Below, piece after piece: positions 25,001 to 35,435 of a DNA stretch of 64,000 nucleotides. The notes below the pieces were generated by a model. It searched no databases. It was not told the origin of the DNA and was given only the letters and a program-made list of their open reading frames with translations. Source of the DNA: Diadema setosum. Lineage: Eukaryota > Echinodermata > Echinoidea > Diadematoida > Diadematidae. The translations under genes were made by a program, and so were the position numbers. The stretch's first letter is position 1; each line of letters opens with the position of its first letter. Where the stretch lies: positions 29,276,173 through 29,340,172 of the forward strand of contig NC_092693.1 of assembly GCF_964275005.1 (NCBI RefSeq), written 5' to 3'.

Positions 25001-27247
25001 AAGCGTACACCATTGGTGTTTCACATGGTTGACTGTAGATTTGGGAATCCAAATTGTGTAGATGTGTTTTGCAAAACATACATGTAGATATTTAACACCT
25101 TGCACTATTTTGATTGTTTAATAAGAATAATATCTAATGAAATGTGGACTCTGTGTGTGTGTGTGTGTGTGTGTATGTGTTTGTTTGTTTGTGTGTGTGT
25201 GTGTGTGTATGTGGACTTTGTGTGTGTGTGGGGGGGGGGGCATTTGGAGGGAATGAACGTGGTATGAGAATGAATCGTCCCAGATTTCCTCTCATTATAT
25301 ATTGGTTGCAAGCGTCCAAATATCGCTGCCTTGGAAATATCGCCTACATGAGTGCCGGCCGCCATGAATTATTTCTATACATTACACAAACACCCCAGCT
25401 GCACTTGTAGGAGCCAGTGAGTGCTTTGGCAACATGGATTGTCAGCAGTGTTCATCTTATTGAGTCATAGGGAGGTCTTATGAAGCTGTGAGCTGTGCAG
25501 CATACATTGGTACAGACCCTTTGTCTGTGAGCTTTGCAGTGCTGAGCAATTGAAGTAATTAGATATGGTTATTTGTGTATTGAGTGCTTGGCTGTGTATG
25601 ATTTGTTTTCAATTAAATTAGAATTTCTTGTAGCTTCTTGCCAAACTTCCATGTCTGTTCTCTCTCCTCATCTGAAGTGAAGAATATATGCATGTTCTAT
25701 CATTTTCACAAAGTATAATACACATGGAGACTTCATTATGGCCGATTTGTATGCATTCCTTCTTCTTTTTTGTTTTTGGTAAAGGAGATGGGGAGGGGAA
25801 CGAGTGTTCTGTGTGAATAAACCAAAGCTGGCTTCTTTTATTCTTCACAATTTGATACAAAATGATGCTGCCATGTAAAGGCAGCTGATGGGATTCAACA
25901 AAGAATCCACGTAGTGTGTAGCTCTTGATACATCACATTTTTTCAGTGCTTTTATGCCTCAGAAATGCTGCCAATTTGTATTCCCACACCCTGAGGTAAA
26001 ATAGATTTTTGAATATGTAGCAGCATTCAAAATGACCCATTCTGTATTATGGCACTGGCCCTTGTTTCCTAAAAAGCTCCCAAATTTTTTTTTTTTTTTT
26101 TAATATTTTCATTTCAAAACAGAAAAGAGAGGAGAGAGCGAGAAAAGAAGAGAGTGAGAGAGAACACAGCCCAGTGATACAAAAAAAAAAGTACCAGTAC
26201 TGCCTATATTTAAAGTCACTGTCGTTGACCTATTTCTCAAGTATGAAGAGAAAATATAACATTTCCATTGCCAACTGCTATATCAGATCATGCTATGTTA
26301 TACTGAGGATTATGGGGCATGTTCTGCAGTATTGATTTGTTGTTCTCTTTTTTCTGTGTGTAGATGAATATGAATCGGATGAAGACCGAGGGATGCTGCG
26401 AAGATTACCTCCCCGTGACACCAGGCAACACAAAACTATCACTAGTACAGACAATGTCCGTCAAATCAAACCCAGCAGTAAGAAGTTCACGCCGCCCCCA
26501 CGAGGTGGCTACAGTTCCTCGGATGCCAGTGACGACGACTCGGAGTCGCGGCGGAGGTCGGACAGGTTTGATCTGCCAAACACGTCACACCGGCGAGGCA
26601 GCAGAGACGGCCCACCTAGCTCAGGGAGTGAAGGAGGCGGGGGGAACGCCCATGGGGGCGGCGGCGCCAGTGGTGGAGGGAAGCAGAATGGAAGTGCGGG
26701 AAAAGCTAGTGAATCAGGGACGAGTGACGGGAACAGCAAGTCGGGGAGCGGGACAAAAGGCTCGGGGAAGGAACGCAAGAAGAGCAATGAACTGCGAGAG
26801 AGCTTGAAGATGAGCAACCTGAGTGTGAACTCCTCCAATTCCTCCAGCTCCTACAGCATCAGCAAATATGCCATCGACCCAGCCAACAACACGCCCAGTG
26901 ACTCAGACGACCCCAACGCTGACTCCAAGACGTGGTCGCGCAAAAACAACCTGCGCAAGGACAATGTGACGCGGTCGGACAGCAACCTCTACATCATTCC
27001 AAAGAACGGGGAGAAGCCCAAGCACGTGCACGCGTCCCCCTCCAAGGCGAGCCTGAAGCGGGACAGCTCCAACCTGAGCGAGAAGCTCAACCTTGACCTC
27101 AACAGCAACCTGCCGCGGCGCACCTCCAAGGAGGGGCGCGACATCCGCAAGAAGCGCAACCGCATCATCAGCGCCAACGGCCATGACAGCCGCACCAAGA
27201 AAGACCCAAACAAGAAGGTAGAAAGCAACTGCTGTCGCCTGATCTAA
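6963..27247 (+). CDS. SNRK: SNF-related serine/threonine kinase SNRK, C-terminal part (5 exons)
   Basis: SNRK is an AMPK-related Ser/Thr kinase activated by LKB1. Five exons (6963-7169, 9830-9991, 15351-15663, 22966-23296, 26364-27247) join in frame to give 631 residues plus stop; all junctions have GT donors and AG acceptors. The product starts at the end of the kinase domain (ISKMLVRKPERR, then IENDPWL). It continues through the UBA-like segment (MLNGKMADRKSILE, YDHLSATYFLLAERKLKK), which is diagnostic of SNRK. A long low-complexity tail follows, with the family blocks VLNQITEEE and SSDASDDDSESRRRSD. The protein ends NCCRLI. The N-lobe and catalytic loop must lie upstream of the window. Human SNRK is about 765 residues (from memory), so roughly 130-200 N-terminal residues are missing. 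The very Gly/Ser-rich fourth and fifth exons are longer than the vertebrate tail. Identity is confident; exon borders were read by eye. Confidence 0.93.
7170..9829 (+). other. SNRK intron
   Basis: AT-rich sequence with no recognisable exon. Three near copies of cagacttcaaa (8838-8878) form a short tandem repeat. It ends in a poly(C) run at 9814-9825 that serves as the polypyrimidine tract. Confidence 0.8.
9830..9991 (+). CDS. SNRK: SNRK exon: UBA-like region
   Basis: The acceptor AG at 9828-9829 is preceded by an almost uninterrupted run of C. The donor GTGAGG begins at 9992. It encodes E-SIEKDRYDHLSATYFLLAE then RKLKKQKEERLKFSASDIRR. The motif YDHLSATYFLLAE corresponds to YNHITATYFLLAE in vertebrate SNRK (recalled) and is the strongest family signature in the window. 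It ends in two bases of an Arg codon. Confidence 0.95.
10560..10740. mobile_element. fragment related to the 50.8-kb TTAA MITE
   Basis: Shared order of motifs with 50,847-51,030: AAAGGGA.TG, GAGATGGGGATT, GAGATAATGA, GAGCATG.AATT, then GAGATATCCAAAAA. Only the left arm is recognisable and the right half is different, so this is a truncated or diverged copy. Confidence 0.5.
13046..13091. repeat. (GA)n microsatellite
   Basis: About 22 GA units, one early GTGA interruption. Confidence 0.95.
14596..14796. mobile_element. TTCGCG-type MITE, about 200 bp
   Basis: The right end reads, reversed, CTGTATCAGCTGTTATTTTC; the left end GCATAAGTTGTTATTTTC is related. The interior is rich in TTTTCGYG. The same arrangement occurs at 52,337-52,553. 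The left boundary is approximate. Confidence 0.5.
15351..15663 (+). CDS. SNRK: SNRK exon: low-complexity linker
   Basis: The acceptor is tctcatttccag and the donor GTGAGT begins at 15664. Entry phase matches the previous exon (AG|G, Arg) and the exon leaves in phase 0. It encodes RAQEEIQPDSSKPG, a Pro/Thr/Ser-rich stretch, a Gly-rich stretch (GATGGGMGGGASS), and SPLSNSPRRHLIEREHLT. It lacks a recognisable domain and aligns only loosely with the vertebrate linker. Assignment rests on frame continuity, splice sites and high GC against AT-rich introns. Confidence 0.85.
16680..17246. mobile_element. GC-rich inverted-repeat DNA transposon, copy 1 (567 bp)
   Basis: It starts GACCCCGTTTACAGTGCGGG and ends with GCACTGTAAACGGGGTC, a terminal inverted repeat. 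Inside are repeated GGCCGCGGC/CTCGGCCG blocks and GTTTACACTG subterminal repeats, making the element look like a CpG island. A homologous element lies inverted at 42,744-43,308. It has no transposase ORF. I could not define a target-site duplication, so superfamily is unassigned. Confidence 0.8.
18367..18386. repeat. poly(C) run of 20
   Basis: Twenty consecutive C, followed by CATCATCATCATCG. Confidence 0.95.
20310..20400 (+). mobile_element. probable SINE/LINE 3' tail remnant
   Basis: (AAT)n leads into TTGCATTTATATGGCGCTTC and AAGCGCACAATTATG. The GCATTTATATRGCGCTT sequence next to TAA repeats is a common 3'-end module of interspersed repeats in marine invertebrates (recalled). The rest of the element is not recognisable. 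Confidence 0.35.
20548..21062. mobile_element. candidate DNA transposon with 7-bp duplication
   Basis: A 14-bp perfect inverted repeat, CCCGCACCTCGTCA, is at 20554-20567 and reversed at 21041-21054. TATACTT flanks both sides (20541-20547 and 21063-21069), giving a 515-bp element. The interior contains two near copies of CTCCCATAGACA. It is inserted in a degenerate trinucleotide-repeat region. No ORF of note. Confidence 0.55.
22966..23296 (+). CDS. SNRK: SNRK exon: acidic then Gly/Ser-rich tail
   Basis: The acceptor is tttgtttgctcag and the donor GTAAGA begins at 23297. It enters in phase 0 and leaves with one base. The start is acidic (EDEYQHVAEDEDQD), followed by a Pro-rich patch and a long Gly/Ser run encoded by repeated GGA/GGG codons near 23,170-23,210. 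The end is SKICTSVLNQITEEE, matching the conserved SAPVLNQIFEE block of vertebrate SNRK (recalled). The GGA run is a likely length-polymorphic trinucleotide tract. Confidence 0.9.
23859..24500. mobile_element. candidate 642-bp element with paired TACCC.GGGTA motifs
   Basis: Both ends begin GATG and carry TACCCYGGGGTA at the same offset of 14 bases. A second, degenerate copy of that motif lies further in on each side (23891-23904 and 24408-24422). ATAT flanks both ends. It encloses a complete 64-codon ORF. The terminal match is imperfect (about 17 of 26), so the element is a proposal. Confidence 0.4.
24166..24360 (+). CDS. small intronic ORF, 64 aa, basic protein of unknown function
   Basis: ATG in a good context (gcaaaaATG) opens a 64-codon frame ending TGA at 24358-24360. 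The product is hydrophilic and basic: near residues 13-20 there is KGRKRRKI, resembling a nuclear localisation signal. A likely amphipathic helix (SREERLENARLRATRKLG) follows, then an acidic/Ala segment. GC content is well above the surrounding intron. I do not recognise a family. It is centred in a candidate transposable element, so it may be a transposon-encoded DNA-binding fragment or an exon of a decayed transposase. A chance ORF remains possible. Confidence 0.35.
   Translation: MPAGDGGYAALKGKGRKRRKISREERLENARLRATRKLGKEGAADVLEVFQKASDAGDKNNGHN
25149..25240. repeat. (TG)n with TTTG interruptions and terminal poly(G)
   Basis: A microsatellite of GT units interrupted by GTTTGTTTGTTTG, ending in a run of about 12 G. 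Confidence 0.9.
26364..27247 (+). CDS. SNRK: SNRK terminal coding exon with CaaX-like end
   Basis: The acceptor is tctgtgtgtag; the first two bases complete Asp, giving DEYESDEDRGMLRRLPPRD. Conserved SNRK blocks follow: SSSDASDDDSESRRRSDRF and HRRGSRDGPPSSGSEGGGG. Further on are LRESLKMSNLSVNSS, SKYAIDPANN and a Lys/Arg-rich segment (EGRDIRKKRNRII). The exon ends VESNCCRLI and TAA at 27245-27247. The last four residues, CRLI, fit a CaaX prenylation box; whether it is used is inference. Confidence 0.93.
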
Positions 27248-27970
27248 CAGGAAATTACAACAAATGTGACAAAAAATAACCCACCAGCCACTGTACATGC
27301 CAGCAGCAAATCTCTGTGCATGGCATCAGTTCATTAAGTTCTCTACTTATTGAATGCCAATTTCCTCAGATGCTACAAGCTTCAACACACCATTGATGCA
27401 CTGTCTGCACTCACCAGGTCTAAACACTGTGTGTAGAATCATAGTTAACTCAATTGTGATAGGTAGCGTTCATGTTGTGATGAGTGCTGATGATATCGTA
27501 CCCACACATGGAGGTTTTAGATTAGAGTCAGACCAGGAAAACCTTGACATTGCACACCTGACCACACTGAAGTGTCCACCTACCGGTTGACCCAACAGAT
27601 TTATCACTGTCAACAAGATAAGGGTATGAGGCTTGACCGGTAAGTGGACATACAATCCTGTACCACCCATTCACGTAGCAGGACACCAGTGAACACAGAA
27701 AGAATTCTCTGTCCACTATGTCAGGAAACACTTTGATTTATGCGGTGGAGAAAGGCTTCACCTAAACTCGTAATCAGATCAAAACTAGTGATTAGTGCTC
27801 ATTGTTTATCAGATCATTGTTTTACTTACAGCGACACATATGTTAAATATCAGCATTGATACTTGTTTTTGACGAGATTCAAAATTTAAGTTTGGCTGCA
27901 CAGTTTTATCAAGTTTGTAGGCTTAATTAATTTATGTTGTTGAATAAACTTTTTGTAAGTTATTTATTCA
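27248..27970 (+). other. SNRK: SNRK 3' UTR (minimal extent)
   Basis: Non-coding sequence after the SNRK stop. The first good poly(A) signal is AATAAA at 27943-27948 (tgttgaataaac), followed by T-rich sequence. Low-repeat, gene-like AT-rich sequence continues for several kb, so longer 3' UTR isoforms are possible; vertebrate SNRK also has a long 3' UTR. The downstream end is therefore uncertain. Confidence 0.5.
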
Positions 27971-30900
27971 ATTTTAAGAGATCAGTTACCAATATAAATC
28001 TCAATACCTTGTTCTAGACTGCATGACTATGAATGTTTTCTTTAGAAATCAATGTATTATTGTAGATTTCTCTTCCCCCCCCCCAAAAAAAAAGCAGCTG
28101 CTTGTATGAGCACACATTTCAAAGTATAACTGTGTGCCAACACACATTCTAAAACATGGTCACTTACAGTGTTCTGCGTATGAAATCACACATGATTCTT
28201 GTGAGTAGAGTATACACCATGGAAAGACAAAGGAGAAACTAGTTTTTGTTCATTAGTTCGATTGTTGTAGTTACCGGTATGTTTGTTGACATAAAGACTG
28301 TTTGTATTATGTTCTATGCTGCTTTCGTGATGCAAGAAATGGTTTGATTCACATCACACAGTTGGCATGCATCGATTTAGCACCATTGTTGTTAATGGTA
28401 TGCCACTTGTAAAAGCTGCCCATTCGTTTGTGCCAGTAGCAATTTGGTGAAGAAAAAAAACATGTTTGCATGATTCTCGGCTGCTTTCCACACTGATGAG
28501 CGTTATTCTGCTCTTTTCATTTATGGCTGCTTAAAGATGTGGTTGTGTGTATTAGGTGTTGTTGTGTGTCTGTGTGTGTGTGTATTTGGAATGGGAAATA
28601 TATTTGCAGCAATGAAATGCTGAGCATTCATAACCTTTGTCCAATACGCAGTTCTTCGTTGATTTTTGTTTTTAATGTGCACATATGTGTATGACAATCC
28701 AACACTGAGATTTTATCAGGAGCAGTTATGAAGAATGTCACCAGTATTTGGTTTGTTTCGAAAAAGTGATGTAATCTTTGCCATAGTCATGTACACTTTA
28801 AAAAAATAAGAAGATAATTTTGATAATTTTTAACCTAAAAAGTACTAAATTCTAACCACCTCCTGCTGATGAAATTATGCTGATTTAAACAGCCAGACAT
28901 ATATCTGTCACTAAGATGACACTGAGGTTTTGATAATGTCAAAGTGGCTATCTTACCTGTCACTCCCCAAGGTCATGTGAAATAATATCACCCCCTTTTG
29001 CCATATATGGTGTTGTAAAAGGCACCATGCCTAATTGCGGCTTAGTCTTTTTTCACTAAATGCATCATATACCTGGCAGGGCCTTGTCGTAATAGTAATA
29101 GTAACAATGATAATAATATCATTGTGGTAACATGAAGGTATTGTTCTTGGAGAAGTTGGGAATGCTTACTTGAGAGTTTGTGTAGCAGAAAGAGGAACCT
29201 TGCTTTGGATATATTGAATCTCCCCGCTCCGTGTGAGGATTGACTTTAGAAAGTTTGTGTACACCCTCGTGAATTGTTCTTCTTGCGCTCTGTGGCAACC
29301 TTTGTGCGCCGATGTGTTTTTTTGCTGGATATTCGATAATGAGGTGACGTTTCAAAGGCATAAAACCACTAAACCCTGATCACAGTACATTCCCTCATTG
29401 GTCATCGCTCTCACTAGGGACGAGAATCGGCAGGAGTATATTTCGCCATCTGCCACCTGTGTCCTTCAGATTGTGTTAATTATCCTAGAAATGTCAAGAA
29501 ATGAGCTCTTTGTCTTCTCTGCATAACATGTTGCAATGCGAACCTTATTAATAGTGTAGTGTAATGAGCATACAGGATGGAGTACCCACAAAGAGTAGCC
29601 CCACATGTACGATTCCACTGTGGATGATGCTGAGTTGCGCACACTCAAACTGCACTGTAGTCTAGAACAAAAGGTACAAGTAACAGATTACCAGCTACTA
29701 ATGATCAGCTTATGAGTAGGTTTTGCAGTTTATATATGTACACCCAATGGGATCTGTGACATGAAACAGACTCTGAAACCTTGTGCTCATGTGTCTATAT
29801 AAGAATGACAAGGCATGACGATGTCAGTCTTGCAAATGTGAATTAGGTTATTCTACGTTGTGATTTAAATGTGATTATGTAATGGTGCCCTCATCATCAC
29901 ATTGCAGTCCAGGAAATGCCAAGACTGAAACATCTTGCTTAGTTTTTTTGTTTGTTTGTTGTTTTTTAAAGTTTTTATCTTTTTATTTTTTAGGTGGACA
30001 GGCATTTGCGTGTAGATTGGGCCGTGGTCAGTGCATTTTACATGGCAGCTCTCGTTAGTTGTGCAAATCGAAGCTGCCCAGCATTGGCGCAAATATGTCT
30101 GCCGTGCACATGCTTTAATGGAGGTACTGTCCAACCCAAAGCCATGTTGTGTTCGAGTGCTAATTACTGTAGCAGAGTGCACATGAAAGTGTTGGGTTTT
30201 GTGCATGTATTTAAGCACAGTGCATTAATGCCAGCCTGTCCCTTTTTTTCCCATTTTTCAAACATGTTTGTTTCATCATCTGTGAGGTTTTTGTTAAACA
30301 TGTCACATCATTATGTAAACCAGCAGGAGTTCCCAACAAGACTCTTTGTATGTACTCAGCGGTGTTTGTATGTTCTCCCTGAAAATGTCTTTCTCACTGT
30401 GGTGTCTGTTTCTGATGATACCTTTTAAAACAAAAAGAGTCATATTCTGCCATGATTGTAGATATTTGGGTTCTGCTGGTCCAGAGCTTGAAGAAGATAC
30501 CACGAAACGGGAGAGAATGCTGTGTGGTATCCTACCATATATTCCTCGGAAATGTTTTGAAATTTTGTCAAAATTCTCATGTTTCTCTGCTGGTGCACAT
30601 TTGCTGACAGTGTGGTCTGTACATTGTTTCCTCTCTTTGCTGTCCCCGCTGTGTCAAGTTCTTTTACTTGTGCGTAAATCTATGTGTATATCAGAAAACA
30701 TTAATATATATTGATGCTCAGAATGCAAAGGTTTTTATTTAATATGCGATGATATGAGTGAAGTATTTAGTGTTCAGTTTGTATGTGGACATTTGTGAGA
30801 AATGATTGTGTAAATTTGTTTTTATGACTGCAAATTTCACATCTTTACTTGATGTCTCAATACATATGTATTTCTTCTTCTTTTTTAAAGATGGTTTTAA

Positions 30901-31149
30901 AATTGTTCTTGTTGGTTTGAATCACAAACGGATTTCTTTAATAAGTTGGTCAATCATTACACTGATGAATGATAAGGTTAGTTTGTTACAGAAATTAAAT
31001 GTAAAACATGATGTTTTTCCTATTCCTGTGGCCATTTCTATCTGTTTGCACAAATGCAATGGAAATATATGGGGCTATCCCTGCACTACATTGTGCTGTT
31101 GACTGGAGGAAAAAAGATTTTAAAAAAAAATTGATTTAAGCAATCTTAA

Positions 31150-31290
31150 GGCACACTATTACAACTTTGGGTTGCACAACTGACCCACTTTGGATCTGAA
31201 ATAAACGAGCGTATTTATTCTGAGGCTGTTGTGATTTATTTCGGATCCAAAGTCTGTCGGTCGTGCGACCGGAAGTCGTATAGTGTGCTG
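31150..31290. mobile_element. small hairpin MITE, about 140 bp
   Basis: The left arm GCACACTATTACAACTTTGG.. and the reverse complement of the right arm GCACACTATACGACTTCCGG.. are related over about 55 bp, down to a shared CTTTGGATC.GAAATAAA. The short loop is about 25 bp. It lies near the SNRK 3' end. Confidence 0.6.
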
Positions 31291-33326
31291 TGGCCCTATC
31301 TAGATCTCTTCTCTCTCAGGCATGGACAAGGGACTGTGGTAAAGTCTTGTTTGATGGTTAATCTTTGAGGACAGGAGGGGGCTGCTCTACACCCATCCCT
31401 TGCATTTCTCTCTCATGCCCCCCCCCCAAAAAAAAAAGCAAACAAACAAACAAACAAACAAACAACATCAGACCAATGAACACACAAAACAAAACTAGAC
31501 AGGAAACTTAATCAAGCTGTTTTTGTATGATGTGTGTCCATCTTGTCTCCCTTATACACACACCGTCACTTCACGATGTTTCAGCGTCGCCAGTCGCGCG
31601 TGAGAATGCTACAGTGGTAATCATCTCTCCGTTTTCTTCTGCTCACGTTACAATCTCACAGTCACTGCGATCACACAATCAAAGATTAGCAGTTGGTGTA
31701 AACACTGCACACGTGTTGTTGTCTCTGTTTTTAGTGTTCTGAGCTCTTTGTGAGCATATTGGTGGTTTATTTTTAGAAACAGAAACAATGTGACTGTAAG
31801 TCTTCCCTTGTAGAATGAAAAATGATGTGTGTGGAACTCAGTTGTATCTGACGCTAAGAAAAAAAACAACAACAGTATGAAATGTAAAAATGCTGTTTTT
31901 GTCGATGTATACAGGTCCAATATATATACATCTATACGTATTTCAACCCTCAACATGGTCAACCAAAAGAGATTATATTTATATTTTGGAGAAAACTTCG
32001 ATGGATCATAGTGTGTTACAGTGTGTCGGTGGTTGGCTTGTACATGTGGACATGTCACAGTGTTTATTAATGTTACTGGTTTTCTGAATCTACATCTTTT
32101 CAGTAACTCTTTGTTCACAAGGTTTCATTGATATGTTTGTTTTTTTCTCTATCTGAATTTTAGCTTTACTTACTCTTTTTTTTTTGGGGGGGGGGTGGTG
32201 AGGTTGGATTGTCAGGTTTTGCTGAAAGAAATCTCCATTTAGCAAGATACAGAATGAGTAGATTGGATGGCAGTGCCTAATTTGTCTTGGGCTCAAATGC
32301 GATTACTTAATTATTGTGATTCAAGTTGAATATCCTGTTATATTTTAGGAAGAAATTCGTCTGCAAGTACACCTAACAGTGTCCTGAAAAAAAGGAACTC
32401 CGTTAACAGCTTGTGAAATTGTTTTGCTGTGATCGAAGCATAGTCGATGCCATAGAATCGAGGAAAAGTTTGTGGGCAAATTGTTTTGTGTTTTGTTTTT
32501 ACGTATTAGCAATGATCAGCTGTGTTTTTTGTTGTTTTTTTTTTCTTGGGGGGGGGGGTGAGATTGACGGAGGGTGGGAAAAGTTTATCATACTTGCATA
32601 GCAGTGTGCTCCATCAACTTTGACAGTGGTTGTCTGTATGGATTCTGCAGCACAAACTTTGTATGTAGAAGTAGAATCAGAAGATTGTATTGGAGGATGA
32701 AGCAATTCAGGGGTATTGTCTCCGAGTGTCTCTGAGGGTCATGACTATTCTCCGATGAAGTGATTCAACTGCATGGACTATTATTTGTGTGGCACACATG
32801 TAGCAGGGCACTTACCTAGCCCCTGACAAGTTGTTACAACAGTTTTTAACTCCTGTGGACTTGCTTCGTTGGTGAAACCTAATATTAACTGCGTTGACAT
32901 CTTGCAATATGTCAATATGAATTGAAGGAAATTTTGTTTTGTTTTGGTTTTTCTTTTCTTTTCTTGATTCTCTTTTTTTTTTCCAGATTGATGAGTAATT
33001 TTGCTGAAATATAGCATTTTAGTTATCATTTCTTTTCTTTTTGTTAATTATTGGTTATTTCTTTTGCCTCGACTTTCTCAGGGCAAAACTACATTTCAGA
33101 GATTTGTGCTGATGGCAGGTACAGTATTGCCGATGTATATCAGTCGATTCCATCCAACTCGTGAAGTTGTGTCATGCAGTTCTCGGCAGAGGGTGTGCAT
33201 GGGACAATGTGTGAAGAGTTCAAATTTTGAATGCATTATCTATGCTGCATGTGTCATTCAGGCTGCTGGGAATGATACGTGCACAATCCCTCCAGTCTAG
33301 CTGAGTCGGGTTTCTGCGTAAAATAT

Positions 33327-33347
33327 GGGGGGGGGGGGGGGGGGGGG
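33327..33347. repeat. poly(G) run of 21
   Basis: Twenty-one consecutive G in the SNRK downstream region. Confidence 0.95.
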
Positions 33348-33647
33348 AGGTGAGATGAAAATTCATGAGGGATTGTGCCATCTAATGTATTGGTTTCACC
33401 ATTTGTTTATTTTGACATCCATTTTTGTTTTAATGTACCGGTATGTACAGCATATATGTACTTTTCTCCATAGCCACTAAAATTTTAGTGTTTCTACCTA
33501 CTCATATCATTGCTTTAAACAATTCTTATAATCCCCCACCTAAATTTCCATTGTGAAGAATGCATGGTATACCTGATGCCACATTCCAAATTTGGTGCAA
33601 AAGTTCCTGCTATGTATGTCTATGTTTCCAAGTTACAAAAGTTCTTT

Positions 33648-33672
33648 TTGATTTGATTTGATTTGAATTTAT
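33648..33672. repeat. (TTTGA)n tract, LINE-type tail
   Basis: TTTGATTTGATTTGA followed by ATTTATTGCAACTTC; similar tract at 35,401-35,435. Such pentamer tails are typical of 3' ends of CR1/L2-group elements on the opposite strand. Nothing further is recognised. Confidence 0.4.
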
Positions 33673-35400
33673 TGCAACTTCATGGGGTGGAACACCCTGA
33701 TCAGCAGAACTGGTTTCCATAGGGGTCTTTGCTGACAGGTGTACATTTTCTGTCATTTTTTTTTTTTTATGTTTTATGCTGGTGTTACATGATGCTACAG
33801 GCAAAATATTCTCATGATTTTATTTTGTTTGATTGCGAGCAGCAAGGAAAGTTATATTATACATTCATCAGCTTATGATTGGAAATAAACGAGAATTGCA
33901 ATGGAGTTTAACTAACCATATCTTCAGATATTTTTACATAGTGTTATGGTGTTTAGAGGGCCTGGAATGAATGCTGGGGAGACCTCACAAAATGCAGGGT
34001 TTTAGATATTACATGGTTATATGAAATGTATTATCAGTGCTATGTAATCATTTTAAGAAATGAATTCTTTTTATGTCTGCGCCATCTATGGCCTGAGAGA
34101 CTAATACTGGATATTATTACAATAGATTCTTCTTTATTGAGAAATATATATAACTTTTTATTTGAGTCAGAACTTTTTTCTCCCTGTAATCACAGCATCT
34201 GCAAGAGCTACAAAAAGCTTTTGCATGTTTTAATAGGTGCGAACGCGTTTTGTAGCAGGTCAGTCTGATACTAGTACGTAATAAGGTCGTAGTGCATTGC
34301 GTTTAGGTGATGTTGAAGTTTTGTGGCTCTACCTTTACCTTATGGAGCGACGAGTGGATGAGGAGAAACCAAGTGTCCAATGCTTCGCAGCTGGTGTGAA
34401 GTTTTAAATGGCCATTTTTTAGATGTGCAGTGAAATACGGGTCATTATTTACAAGCGTTGTGGTCCTTTTCTAGCAGCAGCATCCTATCTACCTGTAATG
34501 GAGTCTCACCATGCCAAGCTGTAATGAGCTGCTGGGCTACTTTTTGGAGTAGGGCAATGGTATGGGGCTCGCTGATTGATTACAGAAGAAAAAACAAAAG
34601 TGAAGCCAATGAAGATGTTGCAAGGTTTTGGTACATGTGAATATTATATATTCTTTTTATCAATAATATTTACCTCCCTCCAAGTCTTTAAAGAAGGAAA
34701 AAAAAAAGAGAAAGAATTTCCACTTTTGTATGCATATTCGGTGTAAATTCATGAACCTAATTAACTTATTATTCGCAGTCTGTCCTGTAGCTGGATAGAC
34801 TTGGTCGTTGATGTGAATTGAATGTCTATTTATGTTCTGTGTAGGACAAAAAAAAAAAAAAAATTACTAATTAAACAGGACAATTTGTACTATATTATGT
34901 GTGCTGTGTATATGTGATCAACCCGATGTGAAAAATTGTACAAAAAATGACCAGATGTTAATGATGAAGATGAGCAATTTATCGTTTGAAAACATGTACC
35001 ATTGATGTCACTAGCAAGTCATATTGTATTGAGATGCCATATGGAGTAAACGTGACGGCCCAAAAAAAGAGAAATAATAATGAATTGAATCATTGAAAAA
35101 AAAAATCCTCAATTGTTCAAGGTGTTTTTGTCTGTTGTGAAAAGAACCATCATTGTGCTGCTTTATTTTTGGGTAGTTGCTTACAGATTTCGTTATGCCG
35201 AATGTCGTGGCCTGTGTTTCTTCAAGCATTAAGCGGTATAAGGTTGATGTGTGTGTGTTTGTGTTACTGTAAATTGGGAATATTGTAGTGTTTCACTCCA
35301 GGCAAGTGGGGATGCATTTCACACCTGGCATATGCCCATTCATACAGAGTAAATTAAAACAGCGCCCTCTTAAGGCCCAGGGTATACCCTAGGGGTATGT

Positions 35401-35435
35401 TTGATTTTGATTTGATTTGATTTGATTTGATTTCT
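35401..35435. repeat. (TTTGA)n tract, LINE-type tail
   Basis: Five to six TTTGA units followed by TTTCTGAATTTC. Probably the terminus of a retroelement fragment on the - strand. Confidence 0.4.

Larger units (their letters stand above)
23297..26363 (+). other. SNRK intron
   Basis: It contains the candidate 642-bp element with a small ORF (23,859-24,500) and TG/TTTG repeats ending in poly(G) at 25,149-25,240. A purine-rich stretch lies at 26,120-26,165. Nothing else recognised. Confidence 0.75.

Noticed and set aside
26509..27298. Long - strand ORFs opposite the last SNRK exon
   Set aside because: Shadows of a GC-rich coding exon on the other strand.
29994..30428. 144-codon + strand ORF
   Set aside because: No recognisable domain, no coding-like composition, no splice context; lies in AT-rich sequence downstream of SNRK.
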